Origin: Microbacterium sp. BH-3-3-3
GTDB lineage: Bacteria; Actinomycetota; Actinomycetes; Actinomycetales; Microbacteriaceae
Length of the DNA: 64,000 bases
Direction of reading: 5' to 3'
Assembly (NCBI RefSeq): GCF_007679045.1
Contig: NZ_VEFS01000007.1
Span: 111,383 to 175,382, forward strand
In this document: positions 16,918-26,938 of the stretch, one piece after another
Layout: every line of letters begins with the position of its first letter
How positions within the stretch are numbered: position 1 is the first letter of the stretch
Notes under the pieces: generated by a model
The model's database searches: none
The model's input: only the letters and a program-made list of their open reading frames with translations
Told to the model about the DNA's origin: nothing
Program-made: the position numbers and the translations under genes

Positions 16918-17787
16918 ATGAGCAGCAGCACCTCCCCCCGTTCGACCCTGACCCGTACCACCGCGATCGTCGCGGCCGCCCTGGTCGCGGCATCCGGTCT
17001 CCTCTTCCCCGCCGCCGCGCAGGCGAAGACGACCTCGGTCGGCGGCGACTACGCCGTCACCGTGAACGGCACCACCTACAACCCCGCACCCGGCAAGGAC
17101 GCGAAGCTCAAAGACGTCGCCGTCTCGGGCCGCATCACCGTCAGCGGCACGAACAACCGCTTCACGATCGACCCCGCCACGCTCGGCGTCTACGACTACA
17201 CGCTCACGGGCGCTCCCGACACGCAGCGCATGGTCACGAGCCCCACCGTCGTGTTCGCCTCGAAGGTCCCGACCCTCACGGCCGCCCAGCGCAGCGGTGC
17301 CCGGCTGTCGAGCCTCGAGGTGCGCGACGACTCCCTGGTGGCGATCTTCACCACCGCCGGCGGCAAGCTGAAGATCCAGGCGAAGGACGGCGCGCAGGGC
17401 GGCATCTTCCAGATGGAGCCCGAGTTCGCCGCCCCGGTCGAGCTCGTGCACACACTCGGCCCCGGACTCTTCTACTTCGTCAACCAGTACACCGGCAAGA
17501 TCAACTTCGGAAACGGAGTGGATGCCGTGACCTCCGGCCCCGGCGCGCACCAGATGCTGCTGGGCAAGGACAGCCCGCAGGTCGCCACGAAGACCTACCA
17601 GGATGCGACCGTCACGAAGTGGACCGTCGCCTCGGGTGGTCGCATGGGCGGCGTGCTGGGCGAGGACGCGATCGAGCTCTCCGCGGGTGCGACCAACTGC
17701 ACCAGCCAGTGCCAGGCGCAGAACCGCATCAACGGGTCGCTCCCCGTCCCCCCGAACCCGACGAACCCCACCCCCATCGGGGGCTGA
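16918..17787 (+). CDS. Secreted protein of unknown function, 289 aa
   Basis: A signal peptide spans about 1-36 (cleavage after AAQA), followed by a beta-rich soluble domain of about 230 residues (TVNGTTYNPAPGK, ITVSGTNNRFTID). The end holds a close Cys pair (NCTSQCQ) and a Pro/Asn/Thr tail ending NPTPIGG. There is no membrane anchor or sorting motif, so it is probably released or held by the Cys-pair loop. I do not recognise the family. It diverges from the secreted acidic protein of the kinase operon, and 170 bp separate them. A weak ribosome site (ACGAGG) precedes ATG 16918. Confidence 0.8.
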   Translation: MSSSTSPRSTLTRTTAIVAAALVAASGLLFPAAAQAKTTSVGGDYAVTVNGTTYNPAPGKDAKLKDVAVSGRITVSGTNNRFTIDPATLGVYDYTLTGAPDTQRMVTSPTVVFASKVPTLTAAQRSGARLSSLEVRDDSLVAIFTTAGGKLKIQAKDGAQGGIFQMEPEFAAPVELVHTLGPGLFYFVNQYTGKINFGNGVDAVTSGPGAHQMLLGKDSPQVATKTYQDATVTKWTVASGGRMGGVLGEDAIELSAGATNCTSQCQAQNRINGSLPVPPNPTNPTPIGG

Positions 17788-17796
17788 TCCCCGACG

Positions 17797-17830
17797 CGAA
17801 CGCCCCCGGCCGAAAGGTCGGGGGCGTTCG
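17797..17830 (+). terminator. Terminator of the 289-aa secreted protein gene
   Basis: Perfect 12-bp stem: CGAACGCCCCCG (17797-17808) with CGGGGGCGTTCG (17819-17830). The right half plus the following bases (from GAAAGGTCGGGGGC) is repeated, with changes, about 40 bp later at 17852-17884. Confidence 0.85.
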
Positions 17831-17906
17831 CGCGTGTCCGCCGGGCGCGGCTGAAAGGTCGGGGGCATTCGCTCGTGCCCGCCGAGCCCTCGGCTGACGG
17901 CGGGGT

Positions 17907-18638
17907 TCAGCCGACCGTCGTCGGTGCGAATCCCGCGAAACCGTCGATGCGCTGCTGCGCCACGGTCGTTCCCAGTTCGCCGCGGGCCGACGGATGCGTC
18001 CAGTAGTAGTGCAGAGCCGCGTAGGTGGCCCGGGGCGCGGCATCCAGGGCGAACGTCGCGATCTTCCACTCCCCGACGACGCCCCGCGTGCCGTCGCCGG
18101 TGTCGCGCTCGATGCGCAGGATCGGGATCTTGACCGGTCGCGCCTGCTGCACGCCCCTGTCGTTGGTCGTCGTGGCGCGGATCGCCGTCACCTCAGCCCA
18201 AGGAATGTCGACCGAAGCGCCCTGGAAACGCACGGCCACTCCGCTGCGGCCCACGGCGACGCACTGACGGTTGCCCCACGACGAGCGGCTACGCGCGGCG
18301 AAGACGAGGTTGACGAACGACAGCAGGAAGAACAGACCCAGGATGCCGAAGACCACCGCGATCACGTACGGAATCGGTCCCTGCATCGAGGGGGTCGTGC
18401 CCGCCTGCGCGAGCACGGCCCAGGTCACCCAGCCCGCCCCGGCGGCGATCAGCCCGCACACGACGGTCAGGACGAGCGGTGGGCGCTTGAGCGGGGCGAC
18501 GTGCAGCCACTCGTCGGGTGCGCGGTCGAAGGTGCGGTTGAACATCTCTGCCGGCAGGAGTTGCAGCCGCTTCTTCGAGGCGAGCGGAAGCACCCACCCG
18601 GACGGGACGTTCGCGACTCGGGCGTCGATCTGGGCCAT
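17907..18638 (-). CDS. Membrane protein with cytoplasmic beta domain, unknown function
   Basis: A 243-residue protein. The first 60 residues are soluble, two membrane helices lie at about 55-80 and 88-115, and the C-terminal half is beta-rich and ends GFAPTTVG. The layout (two helices, then a strand-rich domain beginning RQCVAVGRSGVAVRF) resembles PH-like YdbT/YdbS-type proteins, but I see no decisive motif. ATG 18638 follows TACACT at the distance expected for a leaderless gene. The longer frame to 18944 crosses the toxin-antitoxin promoter and is rejected. Confidence 0.7.
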   Translation of the reverse strand: MAQIDARVANVPSGWVLPLASKKRLQLLPAEMFNRTFDRAPDEWLHVAPLKRPPLVLTVVCGLIAAGAGWVTWAVLAQAGTTPSMQGPIPYVIAVVFGILGLFFLLSFVNLVFAARSRSSWGNRQCVAVGRSGVAVRFQGASVDIPWAEVTAIRATTTNDRGVQQARPVKIPILRIERDTGDGTRGVVGEWKIATFALDAAPRATYAALHYYWTHPSARGELGTTVAQQRIDGFAGFAPTTVG

Positions 18639-18660
18639 GCCAGCAGTGTAGGCAGGGGCA

Positions 18661-18760
18661 CCGACATCGCGGCCGGACCCGTGTCGGACGGTCGGGCGGA
18701 GTGGCATGGCTCCGACATCGCCGTCGGACCCTTGCTCGATGGGCGCGCGGCGTGGCATGA
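18661..18760. repeat. 51-bp imperfect direct repeat, two units
   Basis: CCGACATCGC...GTGGCATG starts at 18661 and again, diverged, at 18712. The pair fills the space between the membrane protein gene and the antitoxin operator. It could supply extra binding sites for a regulator, but this is only position-based. Confidence 0.6.
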
Positions 18761-18767
18761 CCGAGAG

Positions 18768-18797
18768 CCAAGTGGTACCATATCCTGTACCACTTGG
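18768..18797 (+). promoter_or_regulatory. Operator of the toxin-antitoxin operon with embedded -10 box
   Basis: A perfect 11-bp inverted repeat, CCAAGTGGTAC (18768-18778) and GTACCACTTGG (18787-18797), surrounds the box TATCCT at 18781-18786. The right arm runs into the ribosome site (GGAGG) of the antitoxin gene. YefM-type antitoxins bind such TGTAC-containing palindromes to repress their own operon, so autoregulation is expected. Confidence 0.85.
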
Positions 18798-18804
18798 AGG
18801 ACTG

Positions 18805-19053
18805 ATGGCGATCACCACGAGCGAGGCGCGACGCGACCTCTTCGGCCTCATCGAGCGGGTGAACCTCGACCACTCGGAAATCGAGATCACCTCGAAGCGA
18901 GGCTCGGCGGTGCTGATGTCGAAAGACGAGTACGACTCTCTCATCGAGACGAGCTACCTTCTCCGATCCCCCGAGAACGCTCGTCGACTTCTGAGCGCGC
19001 TCCAGGACGCGCGCGCCGGAGACGTCGAGTCGCACGAGCTCGTCGAACCGTGA
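18805..19053 (+). CDS. YefM-type antitoxin
   Basis: An 82-residue Phd/YefM family protein. The N-terminus MAITTSEARRDLFGLIERVN forms the DNA-binding fold, the middle has the family's ITSKRGSAVLMSKDEYDSL, and the C-terminal helix with SPENARRLLSAL wraps the toxin. GGAGG lies 5 bp before ATG 18805. Its stop overlaps the GTG of the toxin gene. It should neutralise the neighbouring RNase and repress the operon through the palindrome at 18768-18797. Confidence 0.93.
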   Translation: MAITTSEARRDLFGLIERVNLDHSEIEITSKRGSAVLMSKDEYDSLIETSYLLRSPENARRLLSALQDARAGDVESHELVEP

Positions 19054-19316
19054 GCGAACGTCTCCTCGCGTGGACCAGCGGCGCGTGGGAGGACTACCTC
19101 TACTGGCAGACCCAGGACCGCAAAACCCTTCGCCGGATCAACCTGCTCATCGCCGACGTTCTGCGTGACGATCCCTTCGACGGGATCGGCAAGCCCGAGC
19201 CGTTGAAGCACGCGCTGGCGGGAGCGTGGTCACGACGCATCGATGAGGCGAACCGGCTCGTCTACGTCGCTGACGACGCTCGAGCGACGATCCTGCAGGC
19301 TCGCTACCACTACTGA
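19050..19316 (+). CDS. YoeB-type mRNA interferase toxin
   Basis: An 88-residue Txe/YoeB family toxin. It contains the conserved DPFDGIGKPEPLK loop with the general base Glu, the Arg in AWSRRIDEANRLVY, and ends YHY with the terminal His-Tyr that is needed for ribosome-dependent mRNA cleavage. All expected catalytic positions are present, so it should be active. The GTG start overlaps the antitoxin stop (GTGA). It converges on a small membrane protein gene, overlapping it by 7 bp. Confidence 0.93.
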   Translation: MSERLLAWTSGAWEDYLYWQTQDRKTLRRINLLIADVLRDDPFDGIGKPEPLKHALAGAWSRRIDEANRLVYVADDARATILQARYHY

Positions 19317-19522
19317 TCGCCGCGGCGCCGGCCGCGCAGGGGATCAGCGGCGAGCCACATGGCGCGCCAGAACGCGACGAAGAACACGATCGCCGCGATG
19401 ATCCACAGAACGAGCCAGATCAACCGCCCCTCAGCGGGTGCGGCGAACACGGCGAACATTGCGCCAATCCACACGGGAAGGCACACGAACTGCGCGATCT
19501 TCAACGTGCGAATATCGTTCAC
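19310..19522 (-). CDS. Small membrane protein, 70 aa
   Basis: Two hydrophobic helices (about 10-28 and 34-55) are joined by a short AAPAEGR turn, and the cytoplasmic tail RGRRRGDQ is basic. GTG start at 19522. I do not recognise a family. It lies 4 bp beyond the stop of the hypothetical gene at 19527-19889, so the two may form one transcript. Its 3' end overlaps the toxin gene end by 7 bp in convergent orientation. Confidence 0.65.
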   Translation of the reverse strand: MNDIRTLKIAQFVCLPVWIGAMFAVFAAPAEGRLIWLVLWIIAAIVFFVAFWRAMWLAADPLRGRRRGDQ

Positions 19523-19526
19523 GAAT

Positions 19527-19889
19527 TCACCGGATCTCCGCGCCGCCGCGGCCTGCCGCAGGGCTCATAGACGGCGCCGTGTCCATATTCGAGTTGGCCT
19601 CCCGCCACCATCGGACGAGCGAAGAAGCGAACGGCGACGCCGCATCCTTGTGCGGAATGTCGAGACCATAATCGTCGCGCAAGAGAGTCACGATGCGCGC
19701 ACTGAGGAGAGGGGCATCGTCACCAGCCCCGAGCCAACGCATAATCGGCGCGATCAGATCGTCGTACTCGTTCTCATCACCCGGTCCGTCGTCGTCGGCA
19801 TAGACCCCGAGAACGTCCCACTCGATGAGCCGAGCCCGAAGCTCTGCGACGCGTCGCTCCGCGTCCCGTCGGATCCCGTCGCAACTCAC
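19527..19889 (-). CDS. Hypothetical protein, 120 aa
   Basis: A soluble, acidic protein. The frame opens with GTG 19889, preceded by GAGAGGA. The middle has a run of acids (DDDGPGDENEYDDL) followed by an amphipathic helix and LLRDDYGLDIPH. No known motif was recognised. Codon use fits the neighbours except at the 3' end (SNMDTAPSMSPAAGRGG), which is less typical. It lies 22 bp downstream of the YchF gene in the same direction. Confidence 0.6.
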   Translation of the reverse strand: MSCDGIRRDAERRVAELRARLIEWDVLGVYADDDGPGDENEYDDLIAPIMRWLGAGDDAPLLSARIVTLLRDDYGLDIPHKDAASPFASSLVRWWREANSNMDTAPSMSPAAGRGGAEIR

Positions 19890-19911
19890 CCGACCGTTCC
19901 TCTCGACCCGC

Positions 19912-20985
<1,074 letters not shown>

Positions 20986-21024
20986 GGGAGTCCAGGTTAC
21001 CCGGCTCAGAGACTCCTCATCGCG

Positions 21025-21774
21025 TCAGGGTCGCCGCGTGCGGAACGCGTGGGTGACGTACGGCAGCGCGACCGCCCCGCCGTCGGCGAGTCCCGGCACG
21101 GATGCCACGACCCCGTCGACCGCGGCGTCGATGCCCGCCCGCTTCTCGGGGCTGGCCGTGATGACGTCGCTGCGCGAGCCGACGAGGTCGCGCAACTGCG
21201 GCAGGGTGATCTGCCGGTCCCAGCGCCACTCGCGGTGCTCCAGCCCCTCGAAGGGCTCGGCCGCGCGCGGTCCAGTCGTCGCCAGGAGCGCCTCGGCGTT
21301 CGAACCGCCCATCGCCGCCGTCAGCCGTTTCACCCAGTCGACGCTGTCGTCGCGGATGTTCCAGATGAGCCCCAGCTCTCCCCCGCTGCGCAGCACACGC
21401 GCGACCTCGCGGGAGGCCGGCTCGACGTCGACCCAGTGCCACGCCTGCCCCATGACGACGGCGTCGAGGGCGGAATCGGGCAGCGGCAGGCTCTCGGCCG
21501 TTCCGACGAAGGTGGGCACTCCTCGTGCGTTCTCCCGCAGGATCGCGAGCATGTCGGCATCCGGATCGACGGCCACGACGTCGGCACCGAGCTCGACGAC
21601 GGAGCGCGTCAGCTTGCCCGTTCCGGCACCGACGTCGGCCACGCGCAGACCGCGCCCCGGTTCGCGCACCCGTTCCAGCAGCCACGCGACCGCCTCGGCG
21701 GGGTAGCCCGGGCGCCCCGACTCATAGGCGGAGGCCGCCTGTCCGAACGAGGTCGATTTCGCCTGATCGCTCAT
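21025..21774 (-). CDS. Class I SAM-dependent methyltransferase
   Basis: A 249-residue enzyme. SAM-binding motif I is VADVGAGTGKLTR, motif II the acidic VAVDPDADML, and the post-motif region LDAVVMGQAWHWVD is typical of the UbiE/COQ5-like Methyltransf_11 group. The substrate is unknown. ATG 21774 is preferred; an in-frame ATG at 21804 exists upstream. It runs towards ychF, with 39 bp between them, and diverges from the exonuclease gene at 21894. Confidence 0.85.
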   Translation of the reverse strand: MSDQAKSTSFGQAASAYESGRPGYPAEAVAWLLERVREPGRGLRVADVGAGTGKLTRSVVELGADVVAVDPDADMLAILRENARGVPTFVGTAESLPLPDSALDAVVMGQAWHWVDVEPASREVARVLRSGGELGLIWNIRDDSVDWVKRLTAAMGGSNAEALLATTGPRAAEPFEGLEHREWRWDRQITLPQLRDLVGSRSDVITASPEKRAGIDAAVDGVVASVPGLADGGAVALPYVTHAFRTRRP

Positions 21775-21893
21775 GGCCCCGACCCTACGCCGACCCTCCG
21801 ACATGGCATCCGGAGTCTTTTCGAGCGATCCCGGATGCCGCCGACCCCGGCGCGCCTCCTCGGCTCGATGCCGGGCCGGGTGAGGGTGGAGGC

Positions 21894-22487
21894 GTGGCTC
21901 TGGACTTCACCGCGATCGACTTCGAAACGGCGAACTCCAGTGGTGCGTCCGCGTGTGCCGTGGGTCTCGCCCGGGTCCGGGGCGGCCGCGTCGTCGCCAC
22001 CGCCGCCTGGCTGATCAAGCCTCCCGCCGGTCACGACCACTTCGCGCCGATCAACATCGGCATCCACGGCATCCAGCCCGCCGACGTGATGCACGCGCCG
22101 GGGTGGTCGGAGCAGCTGGAGCGCCTCACCGCGTTCGCCGGTTCGGACGTGCTCGTGGCACACAATGCCGGCTTCGACATGTCGGTGCTGCGTCGTGCGT
22201 GCGCGGCGACCGGCGACGAGTGCCCGCCCTACCGCTACCTGTGCAGCGTGCAGATGTCGCGGAAGACCTACGCGCTCGCGTCGTACCGCCTCCCGCTCGT
22301 GGCCGCCGAGGCCGGCTGCTCGCCGTTCGCCCACCACGACGCCCTCGCCGATGCGGTCGCGTGCGCCGAGATCACGATCGACTGCGCCCGGCGCGCGGGT
22401 GCGGACGACGTCTTCGCCCTCGCCGCGCACCTCGGCGTGCGGGTGTCGCAGATCGCCGTCGAGCCGGCCGAGCGCGCGGTCGCCTGA
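21894..22487 (+). CDS. DnaQ-like 3'-5' exonuclease domain protein
   Basis: A 197-residue single-domain DEDDh nuclease, related to the epsilon subunit. Exo I is AIDFETA (Asp9, Glu11), Exo II includes VAHNAGFDMSVL, and Exo III is HHDALADAVA with the catalytic His and Asp. It has no helicase or polymerase fusion. GTG 21894 follows GGTGGAGG. In actinobacteria such stand-alone proteins are annotated as exonucleases without a known pathway. It lies 54 bp upstream of rmuC, which also acts on DNA. Confidence 0.88.
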   Translation: MALDFTAIDFETANSSGASACAVGLARVRGGRVVATAAWLIKPPAGHDHFAPINIGIHGIQPADVMHAPGWSEQLERLTAFAGSDVLVAHNAGFDMSVLRRACAATGDECPPYRYLCSVQMSRKTYALASYRLPLVAAEAGCSPFAHHDALADAVACAEITIDCARRAGADDVFALAAHLGVRVSQIAVEPAERAVA

Positions 22488-22541
22488 GCCGTTTCGGCCC
22501 GTCTTTCCGGCGATGTCGGAGGTCTGGTGCATGCTGACCCC

Positions 22542-23870
22542 ATGGACGCCATCGCCCTCATCCTCGTGATCATCGCCCTCGCCGTCGGCGCCGCGGGCGG
22601 CTGGTTCGTCGCGACCTCGCGCGCGGCGGCTCGCGACGCGACCGCGCAGCAGGCGCTGTCGGCGCGGGTGGCCGCCGCAGAGGCCGAGGGTGCCGGCCTG
22701 AGGGCGCAGCTCGATCACCAAATGACGCTGTACCGCGAGCTGGCGGGGCAATCCCGGGCCGACCAGGCCGCGCGAGAAGAGCGCGAACGGCGCGAGCAGA
22801 CGGTACTGCGCGCCCTCGACCCCGTGCGCGAGACCCTCGACGCGATGCAGCGCAAGGTCGACGGTCTCGAGCGCGACCGCGTCGAGCAGTACACCGCGCT
22901 CGGCGAGCAGCTGCGCCTCTCGCGCGAGGCCGACGAGGCCCTGCGCGCGACGACGGAGTCCCTCGCCTCCGCCATGCGCTCGGGAACGACCCGCGGAGTG
23001 TGGGGCGAGACGCAGCTGCGCCGCGTCGTCGAGGCCGCCGGTCTCACCCGCTACGTCGATTTCGACCTGCAGTCCTCGATCTCGAGCGACGCGGGCGCCG
23101 GTCGACCCGACATGGTCGTGCGACTGCCCGGCGGCAAGGCGCTGGCGGTGGATGCCAAGGTGCCCCTCGACGCGTACCTGCAGGCGAGCGCGATCCCGGT
23201 CACGGCGAACGGCGACGAGGGCATCCGCCGTTCCGGTCTGCTCGCGAAGCACGCGAAGGCCGTGCGCGCGCACGTCGACGCCCTCGCGAAGAAGGCGTAC
23301 TGGTCGGGGCTGACGACGAGCCCCGAGTTCGTGGTCTGCTTCCTGCCGAGCGAGTCGCTGCTCGCCTCCGCGCTCGACGAAGACCCGACGCTGCTCGACT
23401 ACGCCTTCACGCGGCGCGTCGCCCTCGCCTCCCCGGTGAACCTGTGGGCGGTGCTCAAGACGGTGGCGTTCACGTGGACGCAGCAAGACGTCTCCGACGA
23501 GGCCCGCACGCTCTTCGCCCTCGGCACCGAACTGTACGAGCGGGTGGGGGTGCTGGCCGGACACGCGAACGATCTCCGTCGCGCGATCGAGAAGACGGTC
23601 GACAGCTACAACCGTTTCGCCGGCTCCCTGGAGTCGCGCGTACTCGTCACGGCGCGCAAGTTCCCCGGCATCGACGAGACCAAACTCGACGCGGTGGCCG
23701 CCCCGGCCGCGCTTGATGCGACGCCGCGGCGATGGACGGCCCCCGAGATGATCGATCTCGACGACGAGCAGCCATCAGCGCGGTTCGCGGATGACCGAGA
23801 CCGTCGCGCCGGTGTCCGCGCAGACCTCGGGTCGGTGCGGGAGCGCGCCGGACTGGAAGGAGACCAGTGA
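22542..23870 (+). CDS. rmuC: DNA recombination protein RmuC
   Basis: About 442 residues. One N-terminal membrane helix (MDAIALILVIIALAVGAAGG) is followed by a coiled coil (about 25-120) and the RmuC nuclease-like domain with GVWGETQLRRVVEAAGL, KALAVDAKVPLDAYL and VVCFLPSE. RmuC limits inversions at short inverted repeats in E. coli, which is of interest given the many palindromes here. An alternative GTG at 22527 has GGAGG close upstream and would add five residues; ATG 22542 fits the family's usual start. The tail is a low-complexity Asp/Arg segment. Confidence 0.9.
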   Translation: MDAIALILVIIALAVGAAGGWFVATSRAAARDATAQQALSARVAAAEAEGAGLRAQLDHQMTLYRELAGQSRADQAAREERERREQTVLRALDPVRETLDAMQRKVDGLERDRVEQYTALGEQLRLSREADEALRATTESLASAMRSGTTRGVWGETQLRRVVEAAGLTRYVDFDLQSSISSDAGAGRPDMVVRLPGGKALAVDAKVPLDAYLQASAIPVTANGDEGIRRSGLLAKHAKAVRAHVDALAKKAYWSGLTTSPEFVVCFLPSESLLASALDEDPTLLDYAFTRRVALASPVNLWAVLKTVAFTWTQQDVSDEARTLFALGTELYERVGVLAGHANDLRRAIEKTVDSYNRFAGSLESRVLVTARKFPGIDETKLDAVAAPAALDATPRRWTAPEMIDLDDEQPSARFADDRDRRAGVRADLGSVRERAGLEGDQ

Positions 23871-23921
23871 GGGTCGCGGTGACTCAGAGGGGCGAGCTGC
23901 AGTGCTCACCCACGGTGAGGC

Positions 23922-24134
23922 TCAAGACCCGCCGGGAACCCAGCTCAGCAGGCTGACCACGGCCGCGGACACACCGACGAAGGCGCCGACCATCCACCAC
24001 GCGCTGACCTCGTGGCCCTCGTCGCGGCGAACGCGGAGAAGCACATCGGGGCGACGCGCAGGGTCGACTGCGCTGGCGATGACCGCCTGTGCACCTGTCT
24101 GAGGTGCGGCCTGATTCGTCGGAGCTGCTGCCAT
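23922..24134 (-). CDS. Small membrane protein, 70 aa
   Basis: The soluble N-terminal half ends with DVLLRVRRDEGHEVSAW, followed by one hydrophobic helix (about 45-66) and the tail VPGGS. AGGGGGA lies upstream of ATG 24134. I do not recognise a family. It converges on rmuC. Confidence 0.6.
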   Translation of the reverse strand: MAAAPTNQAAPQTGAQAVIASAVDPARRPDVLLRVRRDEGHEVSAWWMVGAFVGVSAAVVSLLSWVPGGS

Positions 24135-24326
24135 GGACGATCCCCCTTCGGGTCTCGGAAGAACACAGCGTCGCCGTTGACACTCCTTGAGATTCTGCCA
24201 GACGAGCCCTTTGACGCCGGTCACGCTTGCGTCACGACACGCCCGGCTGTATCTGCACGTCAAGGCGACGACCGCGCGCCTCGCCCGGCTTCGTGTCGAG
24301 GCTCGCCCCCGCACCCCCTGAAACCA

Positions 24327-24393
24327 CGAGACTGCATCTCGCTGACGAGACAGGTGCAGCGTGCAACCGACTTGTCAGCGAGATGCAGTCTCG
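24327..24393. repeat. Palindromic element A, copy 2
   Basis: Arms CGAGACTGCATCTCGCTGAC (24327-24346) and the exact inverse (24374-24393) flank a 27-nt spacer with GGTGCAGCGTG. It lies in the 316-bp gap between the small membrane protein gene and the 3' end of glpX. Apart from this element the gap shows only likely promoter sequence for the small gene. Confidence 0.9.
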
Positions 24394-24450
24394 CGAGGGA
24401 ACGCCGCCACCCTGAGCGGCGCACGTGCGCCCGCATTCAGCCGCGCGGCG

Positions 24451-25440
24451 TCACAGCCACTTCGAGGTCAGGTGCTCCGACGAGATGCGGCGGAGGGTTC
24501 CCGAGGCACCGCGCAGCACGACGCTCTCGGTGTAGATGAAGTCGCCATCACGACGCACTCCCTGCACGAGTTGACCGTCGGTCACGCCCGTGGCGACGAA
24601 GATCGTGTTCTTGCCCTTCACCAGGCCATCGGCCTCATACACCTGGCCGTCGACGTCGAGGCCGGCATCCCGACCCTTCTCCTTCTCGTCGTCGGTCCGC
24701 GGGGCGAGCACACCCTGGATGTGGCCACCCAGCGCCTTGATCGCGCACGCGGTGACGATGCCCTCGGGGCTTCCGCCGATGCCGACACACATGTCGGTGC
24801 GGGCGTTGTGGCGGGCGGCGTTGATGCCACCGGCGACGTCGCCGTCGCTCATCAGGCGCGTACCGGCCCCGGCTTCGCGGATGTCGGCGATCAGCTTCTC
24901 GTGACGCGGGCGGTTCAGCACCGAGACGACGAGCTCGTCGACAGGCTTACCGAGGGCCTTCGCGAGCAGGCGGATGTTCTCCCCGATCGGGAGGCGGATG
25001 TCGACGACGCCCACACCGGCGGGACCGGTGACGAGCTTGTCCATGTAGAAGACGCTCGAGGCGTCGAGCATCGTGCCCTGGTCCGACACCGCGATGACCG
25101 AGAGGGCGTTCTGGCGGCCCGCGGCCGTGAGCGAGGTGCCGTCGATCGGGTCGACGGCCACGTCGCACTGGGGTCCGCGACCGCTGCCGACGCGCTCCCC
25201 GTTGTAGAGCATCGGGGCGTTGTCCTTCTCGCCCTCTCCAATGACGATCGTGCCGTCGAAGTTGACGGTGCTGAAGAACGCGCGCATCGCGTCGACGGCC
25301 GCACCGTCGGCGGCCTCCTTGTCGCCTCGACCGATGAAGGGGACGGCGCGGATGGATGCAGCCTCCGTCGCCCTCACCAACTCCAGAGCCAGGTTGCGGT
25401 CGGGGTGCAAAGGGCTCATGTCGGCAGTCAGGCTCACCAT
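24451..25440 (-). CDS. glpX: Class II fructose-1,6-bisphosphatase (GlpX)
   Basis: A 329-residue gluconeogenic phosphatase. Conserved segments are GRGDKEAADGAAVDAMR, IGEGEKDNAPML (metal-binding Asp/Glu), DPIDGTS (substrate and metal site) and GIGGSPEGIVTACAIKALGG. It converts fructose 1,6-bisphosphate to fructose 6-phosphate in the cytoplasm. ATG 25440 lies 6 bp after a TACAGT box (read on the minus strand), so it is probably leaderless. It diverges from fba, whose enzyme makes its substrate in the gluconeogenic direction. Confidence 0.94.
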   Translation of the reverse strand: MVSLTADMSPLHPDRNLALELVRATEAASIRAVPFIGRGDKEAADGAAVDAMRAFFSTVNFDGTIVIGEGEKDNAPMLYNGERVGSGRGPQCDVAVDPIDGTSLTAAGRQNALSVIAVSDQGTMLDASSVFYMDKLVTGPAGVGVVDIRLPIGENIRLLAKALGKPVDELVVSVLNRPRHEKLIADIREAGAGTRLMSDGDVAGGINAARHNARTDMCVGIGGSPEGIVTACAIKALGGHIQGVLAPRTDDEKEKGRDAGLDVDGQVYEADGLVKGKNTIFVATGVTDGQLVQGVRRDGDFIYTESVVLRGASGTLRRISSEHLTSKWL

Positions 25441-25578
25441 GGGGTCACTGTATCCAGCCGAGGGAAGACAATCCCCGGTTTTGAGCGCATGTGCAACGAA
25501 GGAATCGCGGTTCTTAACGAAATAGCAGAAGTGCCGCGTTCCTGCCGCGCCCGCACCGTCACGATCGGGCGGCTTCGC

Positions 25579-25602
25579 TAGAGTGACCGTTGTCCCGACA
25601 AC
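25579..25602 (+). promoter_or_regulatory. fba promoter -10 and adjoining palindrome
   Basis: A TAGAGT box at 25579-25584 is followed at once by the perfect palindrome GTTGTC-CC-GACAAC (25589-25602), placed where transcription should begin. The ribosome site of fba comes next. The palindrome could be an operator or a 5' hairpin; no cognate regulator is visible. Confidence 0.55.
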
Positions 25603-25619
25603 GACCAAGGAGCACCTCC

Positions 25620-26648
<1,029 letters not shown>

Positions 26649-26663
26649 CACCTCGTCATCCCG

Positions 26664-26695
26664 CGAACGCCCCGGCTCTCACGCCGGGGCGTTCG
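26664..26695 (+). terminator. Terminator of fba
   Basis: Perfect 13-bp stem CGAACGCCCCGGC (26664-26676) with GCCGGGGCGTTCG (26683-26695), 6-nt loop, then TCGTTT. Confidence 0.9.
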
Positions 26696-26768
26696 TCGTT
26701 TCCGGATGCCGCGCCCCGGTCCCCCGCCGCACGCGTCGGCGTCCGCCGTACGCGCGCCCCTCGAGCAT

Positions 26769-26835
26769 CGAGACTGCATCTCGCTGACAATCCGGCGTCA
26801 GCCTGCAGCGGACTCGTCAGCGAGTTGCAGTCTCG
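26769..26835. repeat. Palindromic element A, copy 3
   Basis: Left arm CGAGACTGCATCTCGCTGAC (26769-26788); the right arm (26816-26835) differs by one base (GAGTTGC for GAGATGC). The 27-nt spacer contains CAGCCTGCAGC. It lies between convergent fba and the MOSC gene, beyond the fba terminator. Confidence 0.9.
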
Positions 26836-26938
26836 CGCCACCGGCGAGGCGGAACGGCCCGCGATCACACAGCCAGCCCAGGGTGTGCCGGCAAAAAGCC
26901 CCGCCGTCGCGAACAGCGCACGATCGGCAGGGCAGCCC

